Below are positions 35,767 to 44,553 of a DNA stretch of 64,000 bases, piece by piece. The first letter of the stretch is position 1. Each line of letters begins with the position of its first letter. The notes beneath the pieces were generated by a model. The model ran no database searches. It had not been told where the DNA came from and saw only the letters and a list, made by a program, of their open reading frames with translations. The position numbers and the translations under genes are program-made. The stretch comes from Acetomicrobium sp. S15 = DSM 107314 (lineage in GTDB: Bacteria > Synergistota > Synergistia > Synergistales > Thermosynergistaceae): assembly GCF_016125955.1 (NCBI RefSeq), contig NZ_JADEVE010000388.1, forward strand, positions 1 to 64,000, in the 5' to 3' direction.

Positions 35767-37158
35767 ATGACAGCGGAACATAAGTCGAAGGTACCGCATA
35801 CATTTGTTTTGCTTTTTGCCTTGATCGTCCTTGCTGCAATTGGCACCCATGTCCTTCCTGCCGGTCAGTTTGATCGTGTGAAAGATCCGAACACGGGGCG
35901 GACTGTGGTCGTTGCAGGTACGTACAAACATGTCGATCAATCTCCTGTGGGTTTTTTCGACACCTTCGTCGCAGTACAGGAGGGAATGGTCGATGCTGCA
36001 GAAGTGGTCTTCTTCATTTTTCTGGTGTATGCATCGTTCTATGTCGTCCTTCAGACGGGAGCATTGCATTCGCTCATCGGTTTTCTCTTACGGGTGCTCA
36101 AAGGCAAAGAGGCGATTATGATCCCGATTTTCATGTACCTCTTTGCCTTGGGCGGCTCTGTCTTTGGAATGTTTGAAGAGACCTTTGGGTTCATTCCGCT
36201 CTTCGTCGGTCTTGCCATAGCGATGGGATATGATGCGATTGTTGGCATGAGCATGGTCTCCCTCGGAGTGGCCATGGGTTTTGCGGCAGCTTTTATGAAC
36301 CCCTTCACGGTTGGTTTGGCTCAGAAGTTCGCTGAGTTGCCGCTCTTTTCTGGAATGGGCTTTCGGATAGCCAGTTGGTTTGTGTTTGTTACCATGGCTG
36401 TGCTCTGGACAATGCGATATGCTGCAAAGATCAAAAGAGATCCCACAAAAAGTGTGATGTATGGCCTTGATGTTGGAGTTCTGGCTCTCGACCGCAGCGA
36501 GCTCATCGTCAGACGTTTTCAAAAGCGGGATGTAGCGATCCTAAGCCTCGTGTTGGCTTTGATCGTGCTCCTGATTTGGGGTGTTATCGTTAAAGGCTGG
36601 TATTTTAATGAACTGGTAGGGTTGTTTATCATTATGGGTGTCTCGGCTGGCGCTATTGCCGGTTGGGGGCCCAGTAAGATTGCCGTGACATTTCTGGAAG
36701 GTGCCAGAGACATCACTTTTGGAGCCCTCGTAGCCGGCCTTGCAAGGGGAATTCTTGTAGTTATGCAGCATGGAAACATCATCGACACAGTTATTTACGG
36801 GATGGCTCAACCACTGTCGGCCTTCCCAAATTGGGTGGCGGCTGAGGGGATGCTTATCGTGCAGACATTGATAAACTTTTTCATACCCTCCGGTTCTGGC
36901 CAAGCTGCGGCGACGATGCCAATCATGGCGCCCCTCTCGGATCTTTTGGGTATAAAGCGCCAGGTGGCTGTACTTGCTTACCAATATGGAGACGGTTTTT
37001 CAAATATTCTCTGGCCGACAACGCTTTTGCCGGTTATCTGTAGCATTGCTAAGGTCCCCATCGAGCGATGGTGGCGGTACTTTGTGCCCTTTTTCTTAAT
37101 TCTGATTCCAGTGCAGATGATTTTCATTGCCATAGCTCTGGCGATCGGCTATCAGTAG
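35767..37158 (+). CDS. YfcC/ArcD-type basic amino-acid or C4-dicarboxylate carrier
   Basis: A 463-residue membrane protein with about 12 hydrophobic segments of the YfcC (DcuC/ArcD-like) family. Features are HTFVLLFALIVLAAIGTHVLPAGQF at the N-terminus, the conserved SVFGMFEETFGFIP and MGFAAAFMNPFTVG segments in the middle, and NFFIPSGSGQAAATMP in the second half. Family members exchange dicarboxylates, ornithine/arginine or peptides. ATG 35767 follows AAAGGAGAG; an ATG seven codons earlier lacks a ribosome site. A hairpin terminator follows, splitting the cluster in two. Confidence 0.88.
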   Translation: MTAEHKSKVPHTFVLLFALIVLAAIGTHVLPAGQFDRVKDPNTGRTVVVAGTYKHVDQSPVGFFDTFVAVQEGMVDAAEVVFFIFLVYASFYVVLQTGALHSLIGFLLRVLKGKEAIMIPIFMYLFALGGSVFGMFEETFGFIPLFVGLAIAMGYDAIVGMSMVSLGVAMGFAAAFMNPFTVGLAQKFAELPLFSGMGFRIASWFVFVTMAVLWTMRYAAKIKRDPTKSVMYGLDVGVLALDRSELIVRRFQKRDVAILSLVLALIVLLIWGVIVKGWYFNELVGLFIIMGVSAGAIAGWGPSKIAVTFLEGARDITFGALVAGLARGILVVMQHGNIIDTVIYGMAQPLSAFPNWVAAEGMLIVQTLINFFIPSGSGQAAATMPIMAPLSDLLGIKRQVAVLAYQYGDGFSNILWPTTLLPVICSIAKVPIERWWRYFVPFFLILIPVQMIFIAIALAIGYQ

Positions 37159-37175
37159 AGCAGAAATTATTGCTC

Positions 37176-37206
37176 AAAGAGAAGGGTCTAAGACCCTTCT
37201 CTTTTT
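37176..37206 (+). terminator. Rho-independent terminator after the carrier gene
   Basis: Arms AAAGAGAAGGGTC (37176-37188) and GACCCTTCTCTTT (37192-37204) pair perfectly around a TAA loop and run into further Ts. Confidence 0.88.
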
Positions 37207-37269
37207 CTGTCGAGAACGTAGGCGAATCGCCTTGCCATGATGAGCAAAACAAGAAAGGAGCATATAACA

Positions 37270-38640
37270 GTGAGAGAAGCGCAATGGGATATCCTGATAC
37301 AAGATGGTCTGGTCGTGTTTCCAGACGAAAAGGCGATGCGAAACTGTTCGGTCGGCATCTCGAGAGGTAAAATCATTTCAGTGGGCGACCTCAAACGGTC
37401 GGCACAACGAGTGATCGATGCCACAGGATGCATCGTTTCGCCAGGATTTATCGACATTCACATGCACAACGAAGAGCGGGAAGATCCCTTTACTGTACAA
37501 CAATCTCTCCTTCTGCAAGGCGTGACGACTGCCCTTGCCGGCAACTGCGGCAGCGGCCTTTTTATTGACGAATATATGGCCATGATAGATGTGCCGTACA
37601 TGAATCTGGCACTTTTGACCGGACACAACCGCCTTCGAGAAGCCGTGGGTATCACCGATGTTTACAAGGAAGCCGATAGACGAGAAATAGCCGGTATGTG
37701 TCGGCTTCTCGATGGAGAACTCCGGAAGGGCTCCTTTGGGCTCTCCTTTGGGCTCGAATATGCTCCCAATACGTCGAAGCGGGAAATTCGGCAGCTGGCG
37801 GAGGTCCTCACCGACTTCGATCGCAGGCTCATTTCGGTCCATATCCGCTGCGACGGCTCAGCGTGCGTCGGCGCTGTGCAAGAGATGATCGATCTGGCGA
37901 AGGAAACGGGTCTTCGAGTCCAATTATCGCATCTTGGGAGCATGACCGCTTTTGGCGCCTCGCAAAAGGTTCTCGATATGATTGATCGGGCTCGTCTGGA
38001 TGGCGTCGATATTCGCTTTGATACCTATCCATATGCTGCATTTTGCACCTTCATCGGATCCCCCGTCTTCGATCCAGGGTTTGAGAAGCGCTGGAATAAG
38101 GGGCTGGAAGCCCTTGAAGTTGCTTCTGGTCTATACAAGGGGCGACGCCTTGACGAACAGCTTTATGCACGACTCAGAATAGAGGAGCCAAGGACACTTA
38201 TCGTTGCCCATGTGATGGATGAGGATGAGATGCGTATCTGTTTGCGACATCCGCTGGCAGCTCTCGCTTCCGATGCTGTCTTACACGAAAAGAGTGGACA
38301 TCCTCGTGTGGCGGGAGCCTTTCCGAGAGGGATTCGTTGGCTAAAAGACGATGGTCTGTCTTGGCCTGAAACGCTTGCGCACGCAACGACCATTCCTGCC
38401 GAGGACATGTGGATAGAGTCTGGGCGTATTGCTGAAGGGGCGCCAGCGGATTTTGTTATTTTTGACCCAAGTCGCTTAGTTGATCGAGCGACCTTTGAAG
38501 ATCCTCTTCTTCCTCCTGATGGAATTGAATACGTCATTGTGGGTGGTCAGGTTGTCGTAGAAAGAGGAATTATCAAGGAACCCAGGCGTGGGGCGTTCCT
38601 TTTGCGACCCATGTCTCTGTCATCTATAGAAGAGGTGTGA
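37270..38640 (+). CDS. N-acyl-D-amino-acid deacylase / D-aminoacylase family amidohydrolase
   Basis: A 456-residue amidohydrolase-3 enzyme. VSPGFIDIHMHNE near residues 66-78 gives the HxH zinc motif. TTALAGNCGSG holds the family cysteine near 102-104. GLSFGLEYAPN near 168-178 and the late ASDAVLHEKSGHPR and GAFPR match D-aminoacylases. Such enzymes release D-amino acids from N-acyl-D-amino acids. GTG 37270 was chosen because AAAGGAG lies nine bases ahead; an ATG at 37237 is the alternative. The stop overlaps the next M20 gene. Confidence 0.87.
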   Translation: MREAQWDILIQDGLVVFPDEKAMRNCSVGISRGKIISVGDLKRSAQRVIDATGCIVSPGFIDIHMHNEEREDPFTVQQSLLLQGVTTALAGNCGSGLFIDEYMAMIDVPYMNLALLTGHNRLREAVGITDVYKEADRREIAGMCRLLDGELRKGSFGLSFGLEYAPNTSKREIRQLAEVLTDFDRRLISVHIRCDGSACVGAVQEMIDLAKETGLRVQLSHLGSMTAFGASQKVLDMIDRARLDGVDIRFDTYPYAAFCTFIGSPVFDPGFEKRWNKGLEALEVASGLYKGRRLDEQLYARLRIEEPRTLIVAHVMDEDEMRICLRHPLAALASDAVLHEKSGHPRVAGAFPRGIRWLKDDGLSWPETLAHATTIPAEDMWIESGRIAEGAPADFVIFDPSRLVDRATFEDPLLPPDGIEYVIVGGQVVVERGIIKEPRRGAFLLRPMSLSSIEEV

Positions 38641-39839
38641 ACGAGATAATGCAAGATTGCGAATACGAGAAAAGTCTCTTTAGGGCGATAGAGATCCTGT
38701 CGCCTAAGGCGATAACCCTTAGTGATGACCTTGCCGCGAATCCAGAGCTTGGAAACAGGGAGTTTAAATCGAGCAAGAGACACGTGGAGCTCCTCCAGGA
38801 GGCTGGCTTTGAGATCGAATATCCCTTTGACGGTATCGAGACGGCCTTCAGGGCGCGCAAGGGCAAAGGCAACACAAAAGTGGCCCTCTTGGTTGAGTAC
38901 GATGCCCTTCCAGATATTGGTCATGCCTGCGGTCACAACGTTTCCGGTGCCATGTCTACGCTTGCAGGGTTGTCTTTGGCGACGGTTATCGACGAATTCA
39001 ATGGGGAAATTCAAGTGATCGGCACTCCGGCGGAGGAGACTGCTGGAGCTAAGGTTGCGATGTCGAAGGACGGTATTTTCGATGACCTCGACTTGGCGCT
39101 CATGGTTCATTCCAATGGTGGTGCCTCCTTTGTCTGTTATGAAAGCCTTGCTATGGATGCCTTGGAGTTTAACTTCACAGGGAAGGCCTCTCATGCTGCT
39201 TCTTCACCTTGGGCTGGGAGAAATGCCTTGAACGGCGTGCAGCTTCTCTTTCACGCTATTGACATGCTCAGGCAGCATGTATTACCCGAAGTTAGAATGC
39301 ATGGCGTCATTTCCGGTGGAGGTGAGGTGCCGAATATCGTACCCGAACGGGCCGTGGCGAGGTTTTATTTTAGGGCAACGAAGCGATCCATCCTCAATGA
39401 AGTTGTTAGGAAAGCTCAAAACTGCGCCAGAGGCGCAGCCCTTGCTACGGAAACAGAAGTCCGATGGGAAAATTTTGAGCCCAGTTTCGATGAGATGATC
39501 CCTAACAGCCCCGCTGAAGAAGCAATGGAGGAAATTATGCGTAAATTGGGGGTGGAACTGTCGATAAGCTCAGGCCCACGAGGCTCTTCGGACATCGGCA
39601 ATGTCAGTCATCGTTGTCCGGCCCTTCAGCCCATGCTCGCCATCACATCGGAACCGCTCGCGCTTCACACCAGAGAATTTGCAAAGGCGACGACGAGCGA
39701 GGAGGCTCACAAAGCCATCGTTACTGGTGCTAAAGCCCTTGCTGTTGTAGCTCTCAGGATGTTTATTGACGAGGATCTACGGAAGGCGGTACGGAAAGCC
39801 TTTGAGACAACAAAATCGGAAGCAACTGAACGAGCGTGA
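38637..39839 (+). CDS. M20-family amidohydrolase (AbgB-like)
   Basis: A 400-residue zinc hydrolase. It has VEYDALPDIGHACGHNVSG near residues 86-104, GTPAEETAGAK near 128-138, MVHSNGG near 157, and SHAASSPWAGRNALN near 182-196. This pattern matches the AbgB/HipO group that cleaves aminoacyl amides such as aminobenzoyl-glutamate or N-acyl amino acids. GTG 38637 overlaps the previous stop; ATG 38649, ten bases behind AGGTG, is an equally good start. It ends the catabolic cluster; about 110 bases without features follow. Confidence 0.86.
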   Translation: MNEIMQDCEYEKSLFRAIEILSPKAITLSDDLAANPELGNREFKSSKRHVELLQEAGFEIEYPFDGIETAFRARKGKGNTKVALLVEYDALPDIGHACGHNVSGAMSTLAGLSLATVIDEFNGEIQVIGTPAEETAGAKVAMSKDGIFDDLDLALMVHSNGGASFVCYESLAMDALEFNFTGKASHAASSPWAGRNALNGVQLLFHAIDMLRQHVLPEVRMHGVISGGGEVPNIVPERAVARFYFRATKRSILNEVVRKAQNCARGAALATETEVRWENFEPSFDEMIPNSPAEEAMEEIMRKLGVELSISSGPRGSSDIGNVSHRCPALQPMLAITSEPLALHTREFAKATTSEEAHKAIVTGAKALAVVALRMFIDEDLRKAVRKAFETTKSEATERA

Positions 39840-39949
39840 AGGGATCGATCCGCTTTGGCTCTTTTGCCTGTTTTGATGTATTGCATGATGCGATTTCACT
39901 AATGACGGTTACCCCCTCTTTTGATTTTTAGGTTAGGAAAACCGTGTGC

Positions 39950-39978
39950 TTGACGGTGTGTTGTGGGCACTTTATAAT
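39950..39978 (+). promoter_or_regulatory. Promoter of tRNA-Leu
   Basis: TTGACG (39950-39955), 17 bases, then a perfect TATAAT (39973-39978), with the tRNA beginning 13 bases later. Confidence 0.88.
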
Positions 39979-39990
39979 AATTTTTGCTAT

Positions 39991-40077
39991 GCCGGGCTGG
40001 CGGAAGTGGCAGACGCACGGGACTTAAAATCCTGTGGACTTAGGTCCGTGCGGGTTCGATTCCCGCGCCCGGCACCA
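39991..40077 (+). tRNA. tRNA-Leu (anticodon UAA)
   Basis: The acceptor arms GCCGGGC and GCCCGGC pair over seven bases, followed by A and an encoded CCA. The anticodon loop CTTAAAA carries TAA. The long variable arm (GTGGACTTAGGTCC region) and the GGTTCGATTCC T-arm are typical for a class II leucine tRNA. Confidence 0.97.
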
Positions 40078-40272
40078 ATGCAGACTCTGCCTGTATTTGT
40101 CGTTCAGGCTTGCTAAAATATAAGACCTTGCGACCATAAACAGAAAACAGATGTCCTTTCGTCGCCGGCAAAAGTGGTTAAGAGAGAAGATGACGTAGTT
40201 TTTGTTCCATTCTGTGAGATGGCCCCTGAAAAATACTACAAAAATTAGCGCAGTCTCAGGAAAATTTGCGTG

Positions 40273-40302
40273 TTGACTATACCCTTGTGGCCGTGCTAAT
40301 AT
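40273..40302 (+). promoter_or_regulatory. Promoter of the two methionine tRNAs
   Basis: TTGACT (40273-40278) and TAATAT (40297-40302) with an 18-base spacer, 36 bases ahead of the initiator tRNA. The rest of the 260-base gap after tRNA-Leu (40078-40338) shows nothing I recognise. Confidence 0.65.
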
Positions 40303-40338
40303 ATACGCGCCATGTAGTGCCGACGCAGTTGTGGAAAT

Positions 40339-40417
<79 letters not shown>

Positions 40418-40494
40418 GGCGGTGTAGCTCAGGTGGCTAGAGCATGCGGTTCATACCCGCAGTGTCAGTGGTTCAAGTCCACTCACCGCCACCA
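40418..40494 (+). tRNA. Elongator tRNA-Met (CAU)
   Basis: The acceptor GGCGGTG pairs with CACCGCC, the anticodon loop TTCATAC carries CAT, and CCA is encoded. The sequence closely follows the elongator methionine tRNA of Bacillus rather than the lysidine-modified isoleucine tRNA, which has a different acceptor. It lies two bases after the initiator, in one transcript. Confidence 0.92.
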
Positions 40495-40519
40495 TCTTTG
40501 TTGCAACTTATATTTTGGA

Positions 40520-40552
40520 TTGGGCGGGAGTTACGGTTCCTGCCCATTTGTT
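40520..40552 (+). terminator. Probable terminator of the tRNA-Met unit
   Basis: TGGGCGGGAG (from 40521) pairs with TTCCTGCCCA (to 40546) including two G-T wobbles, followed by a T-rich TTTGTTGT. Confidence 0.6.
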
Positions 40553-40608
40553 GTATTAAGATGGCCCATTCTATAACTCCCTTGCGAAAAGTAGGTTAAA
40601 ATTAGGAT

Positions 40609-42012
40609 GTGAAGGAGAGAAATATAGGCAATAAATTGCTATATCGTTGCCGCCAGCGGCTCATGGAAAGCGGCGAGCGTCAGGAGTGGTGGAAAGACGA
40701 AGGCCCGATGCTTGTGGCTGTGTCGGGAGGGGGTGACTCTGTTGCGCTCCTCTGGTTGCTCAAAGAATTTTGGGGTGGGCAGATCGCGGCAGCGCACTTA
40801 GAACATGGCATCCGCGGCGACGATTCCAAAGACGATGCAAGGTTCGTTGCCGAGCTTTGTTCTCAATGGGGTGTGCCGCTTATTATGGAGTCTGTCTCCG
40901 TGCCTGAGCTGCAGCGTCCTGGCGAGGGACTCGAAGCGGCGGCCAGAAGGATCCGCTACAGTTTCTTGAGAAGAGCGATTAAAGAGACGGGCGCTAGATG
41001 GATAGCTCTGGGGCATACCAAAGATGATGTGGTGGAGACCGTTTTGTTTAACCTCTTTAGAGGCAGCGGCATTTACGGATTGGCTGGCATTCCCGAGAGG
41101 AGGGGTGAGTTGGTGAGGCCCCTCATAGAGATGCGGAGGGGTGAATTGCGAGAGCTTCTCAAGGAGCACTCCATTCCATGGCGCGAAGACTCCACGAATC
41201 TCGACGTTCGTTACTCGCGAAACCTCATCCGCAACGAACTCGTCCCGTGGCTCGAAGAAAGGCTTAATCCCAACGCCTGTGAACACGTAGCTGCCCTCGC
41301 TGCAGAAGCCTTCGCCTGGCGTAAGGTGCACGATGGCCGTTGTGACGCAATTCTTGAGACGGTTCGAGCGGAGCTTCCTTTGTCGTTCGTAGCCTGGAGG
41401 AGGGCTGCCGCCTTGGCTTTGGTGAATGAAGACGTTACGCTGTCTTCTCTTGTGCGACGCGAGGGAATGTGCTTAGGTCTTAAAGCACTGAGCCGCGGCA
41501 GGACAGTGGAGCTGGCCTCGCTCATCGAAAAGGGAGGGATATGGCGATTCCAATGGGAAAAAGACATAGAGGTGTGCGGTTCTTCATCGCACATCGCTTG
41601 GGTTCGGCGGGATGTGTTAAAAGGCGGCCCTGCGCCTCTTTATGTGTCTATCGGCGAGGCTCTGTCGATGAGGATGCTCCAGTGGGGGCCGTGGCGGTTC
41701 ATTTTTGAGGAAGCGCCACTGGAGGCCGCACCGCACGTTGGAACCCATCAAGCTAGGATCTGCTGTAGATCAAAAGATGAAACCGTGATGGTGGCGCCCG
41801 TGCGTCGTTTCTGCGATATAAAACATCTCAACACCTTCGTCCCATGGTGGCTGGAGGCATGGTGGCCAATCTTATCTATAAGTAGTACAATAACTTATTG
41901 GATGCCGCTTTATGGCGGTTGCCATGAACCTCAAAATGCATCAGGGCCGAGAATGAGCATTTGTGTGGCTTGCACTGTCGAAGAGGAAAGGCAATCCGTC
42001 AGGGGGGAATGA
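40609..42012 (+). CDS. tilS: tRNA(Ile)-lysidine synthase TilS
   Basis: A 467-residue enzyme that converts the anticodon C of tRNA-Ile(CAU) to lysidine so that it reads AUA. The N-type ATP pyrophosphatase motif is VAVSGGGDSVALLW near residues 36-49. HLEHGIRGDDSKDDARFV follows, then EAAARRIRYSFLRR and GHTKDDVVETVLFNLFRGSG, typical of TilS. The C-terminal part is diverged. The GTG start has only a weak AGG upstream, so the N-terminus may begin a few codons later. The stop overlaps hpt (ATGA); tilS-hpt-ftsH is a widely conserved order. Confidence 0.93.
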   Translation: MKERNIGNKLLYRCRQRLMESGERQEWWKDEGPMLVAVSGGGDSVALLWLLKEFWGGQIAAAHLEHGIRGDDSKDDARFVAELCSQWGVPLIMESVSVPELQRPGEGLEAAARRIRYSFLRRAIKETGARWIALGHTKDDVVETVLFNLFRGSGIYGLAGIPERRGELVRPLIEMRRGELRELLKEHSIPWREDSTNLDVRYSRNLIRNELVPWLEERLNPNACEHVAALAAEAFAWRKVHDGRCDAILETVRAELPLSFVAWRRAAALALVNEDVTLSSLVRREGMCLGLKALSRGRTVELASLIEKGGIWRFQWEKDIEVCGSSSHIAWVRRDVLKGGPAPLYVSIGEALSMRMLQWGPWRFIFEEAPLEAAPHVGTHQARICCRSKDETVMVAPVRRFCDIKHLNTFVPWWLEAWWPILSISSTITYWMPLYGGCHEPQNASGPRMSICVACTVEEERQSVRGE

Positions 42013-42563
42013 TCAGGTTGTCCTTTGAGCTGGACAGGATGTTAATCTCAGAAGAGGCGCTTCAGTCTCGCGTGAAGGAATTGGCTTCTCAAATATCAGC
42101 CGATTTCACTAACAAAAAGCTCGTGGCAGTGGCTATACTTAAAGGTGCAGTAGTCTTTTTGGTTGACCTGATGCGATGCCTTGATCCTTCTGTAGAACTT
42201 CACATTGACTTCATGGCCGTTTCGTCGTATGGGGCTTCGACTCAGTCAAGTGGGATTCTCAAGATTACGAAGGATTTGGACGTTGACGTCAAAGGTGAAA
42301 ACGTCCTCTTGGTCGAGGATATAGTGGATACAGGGTTAACCCTGTCTTACCTTGTGAGGCTGTTGCAGGAAAGAGAACCGTCGAGTCTTAAGGTGTGTGT
42401 ACTCTTGGATAAGCCTGATCGCAGGGAAGCAGAGGTGCAGGTGGATTATTGCGGGTTTTCTATACCGAATGAGTTTGTTGTGGGATATGGGTTGGATTGC
42501 GCCGGAATGTGGCGCAACCTCTCTTCTATATATGTAGTGAAGGAGAGAGGCGAGCTTGCATGA
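42009..42563 (+). CDS. hpt: Hypoxanthine phosphoribosyltransferase
   Basis: A 184-residue purine-salvage enzyme. VAILKGAVVFLVDL near residue 40 holds the cis-peptide loop, DFMAVSSYG is the flexible-loop region, and LLVEDIVDTGLTLSYL near 100 is the PRPP-binding motif. The late FVVGYGLD is also conserved. ATG 42009 follows GGGGGG and overlaps the tilS stop; the frame extends upstream within tilS but is not needed. Confidence 0.95.
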   Translation: MIRLSFELDRMLISEEALQSRVKELASQISADFTNKKLVAVAILKGAVVFLVDLMRCLDPSVELHIDFMAVSSYGASTQSSGILKITKDLDVDVKGENVLLVEDIVDTGLTLSYLVRLLQEREPSSLKVCVLLDKPDRREAEVQVDYCGFSIPNEFVVGYGLDCAGMWRNLSSIYVVKERGELA

Positions 42564-42591
42564 AATGGTCACCTATGTGAGGTGTTGAAAA

Positions 42592-44499
42592 TTGAGACGA
42601 ATGGCTAAGAATTTGGGACTTTACCTCGTGTTGATCGTGCTGGTCGTCAGCCTGGTCAACATGTTTATTGCCCCAGTCCAGGGGCCAGAGCAAGTGCGCA
42701 CGATCAGTTACAGTGAGTTCCTGTCCGCCGTAGATGCGGGGAAAGTGCGCTCTGTTCAAATTCAAGGCGACGTTGTTCACGGTCGCTACAGCGATGGCAC
42801 CGAATTCAAGAGTTATACCATAGGAGTTGGGGATATCGCCAAGGATATAGCTGCTAAGGGCGTAAATGTGGAAGTGATGCCCCCAGAGCGCTCACCGTGG
42901 TGGGCTGCGATGATGTCCTCGCTCTTCCCGACGCTTTTGCTCATAGGCGCCTGGATATTCATCCTCTATCACATGCAAGGTGGGGGCAGCAAGGTGATGA
43001 GCTTTGCCAAAAGCAAGGCAAAGCTTTTCATCGACAATCGTCCTAAGGTCACCTTTGCGGATGTCGCTGGTTGTGATGAGGCGAAAGAGGAACTCGAGGA
43101 GGTCGTCGAATTCCTTAAGAATCCCAAAAAGTTTACAACCCTAGGAGCTCGCATCCCGAAGGGCATTCTGCTGCTCGGAGCGCCGGGAGTCGGCAAGACC
43201 CTCCTGGCGAGGGCTGTGGCCGGAGAGGCGGATGTGCCATTCTTGAGCGTGAGTGGCTCCGACTTCGTAGAGATGTTCGTAGGTGTGGGTGCTGCTAGGG
43301 TGCGCGATCTCTTCGAGCAAGCAAGAAAGTACCAACCTTGCATAGTGTTCGTCGATGAGATAGATGCCGTAGGGCGCCACAGAGGGGCAGGCCTCGGAGG
43401 AGGCCATGACGAGAGAGAGCAGACCTTGAATCAGCTGCTCGTGGAAATGGATGGCTTTGACGCATCGACGGGGATTATAGTGATGGCTGCCACGAACAGG
43501 CCTGACATCCTCGATCCGGCGCTGCTTCGTCCTGGGCGCTTCGATCGTCACGTTATCGTGGATAAACCAGACTTCAAAGGGAGGCTTGCGATACTTCAGG
43601 TCCATATGAGGGGTAAAGTTCTCGATAAAGACGTCGACCTGGAGGTCATAGCGAAGCGTACTCCCGGTTTTGTGGGAGCTGACCTCGAGAACCTGGTCAA
43701 CGAGGCTGCTCTCCTTGCGGCTCGGCGGGGCAAGAAGGCGATCTCTATGGCTGAATTGGAAGAGGCCATAGACCGTGTAATAGCTGGTCCGGAGCGAAAA
43801 AGCCGCATAATCAGTCCGAGGGAGAAAGAGATAATAGCTTTCCATGAAGCGGGTCATGCGATGGTGGCTAAGATGCTCCCCGGGTGCGATCCTGTGCACA
43901 AAATTTCTATAATACCTCGTGGTCATAATGCGCTGGGCTATACCCTGCAGTTGCCCGAAGAAGACCGTTTTCTCATCTCCAAAGGAGAACTCAAAAACCG
44001 GATATGCGTCCTTCTCGGAGGCAGGGTGGCTGAGGAGCTGTATTGTGACGACATAACGACCGGGGCTCAGAACGACCTTGAGAGAGCCACTCAAATAGCC
44101 AGAGAGATGGTGACGGAGTTCGGCATGAGCGATCGCCTCGGCCCGGTTCGTCTCGGCCGCAAGCAGCACGAGGTCTTCCTTGGGCGCGACATCATGGAAG
44201 ATCGCAATTACAGCGAGGAAATAGCCTATGCCATCGATCAGGAACTGCGGAGCATCATTGACGATTGCTACAAGATCGTGCGCACCATCTTGACTGAGCA
44301 GGGCGAAGCGCTCAAAGAGGTGACCAAAGAGCTCTTGGCCCGTGAAGTTCTGGAAGGTGAGGAATTGGATAAGCTATTGGAAGGCATCGAAACCAAAAAG
44401 GGCGAAGGGATGGTCGCCTCTGAGGGCAAGATGAGATCCAACCTGAAAACCGATACCCCTAAGCGGGATGGATGGAGACCATCTGTTGAGCCGGCTTGA
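42592..44499 (+). CDS. ftsH: ATP-dependent zinc metalloprotease FtsH
   Basis: A 635-residue membrane protease. Two membrane segments lie near residues 5-25 and 103-125 around a small periplasmic domain. The AAA domain follows, with [14 protein letters not shown], Walker A GAPGVGKT near 196-203, Walker [11 protein letters not shown], and the arginine-finger region [17 protein letters not shown]. The protease domain carries FHEAGHA near 417-423 as the zinc site. It degrades membrane and short-lived cytosolic proteins. The TTG start is nine bases behind GAGGTG. Confidence 0.97.
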   Translation: MRRMAKNLGLYLVLIVLVVSLVNMFIAPVQGPEQVRTISYSEFLSAVDAGKVRSVQIQGDVVHGRYSDGTEFKSYTIGVGDIAKDIAAKGVNVEVMPPERSPWWAAMMSSLFPTLLLIGAWIFILYHMQGGGSKVMSFAKSKAKLFIDNRPKVTFADVAGCDEAKEELEEVVEFLKNPKKFTTLGARIPKGILLLGAPGVGKTLLARAVAGEADVPFLSVSGSDFVEMFVGVGAARVRDLFEQARKYQPCIVFVDEIDAVGRHRGAGLGGGHDEREQTLNQLLVEMDGFDASTGIIVMAATNRPDILDPALLRPGRFDRHVIVDKPDFKGRLAILQVHMRGKVLDKDVDLEVIAKRTPGFVGADLENLVNEAALLAARRGKKAISMAELEEAIDRVIAGPERKSRIISPREKEIIAFHEAGHAMVAKMLPGCDPVHKISIIPRGHNALGYTLQLPEEDRFLISKGELKNRICVLLGGRVAEELYCDDITTGAQNDLERATQIAREMVTEFGMSDRLGPVRLGRKQHEVFLGRDIMEDRNYSEEIAYAIDQELRSIIDDCYKIVRTILTEQGEALKEVTKELLAREVLEGEELDKLLEGIETKKGEGMVASEGKMRSNLKTDTPKRDGWRPSVEPA

Positions 44500-44553
44500 G
44501 CCTTCGAGGTTTTTGCGTTTCTTTAGTGTTTAGTTAAAGAGGATCGTTTGTTT

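Noticed and set aside
40078-40338. Possible transposase remnant between tRNA-Leu and tRNA-fMet
   Set aside because: No frame gives a recognisable stretch of any transposase family.
40418-40494. CAU tRNA beside tilS could be the lysidine-modified tRNA-Ile
   Set aside because: Acceptor and arm sequences follow the elongator methionine tRNA, and the isoleucine CAU tRNA has a different acceptor. Proximity to tilS is probably chance.
43141-44169. Long open frame on the minus strand opposite ftsH
   Set aside because: It is a shadow of a strongly conserved coding gene and lacks any recognisable protein pattern.
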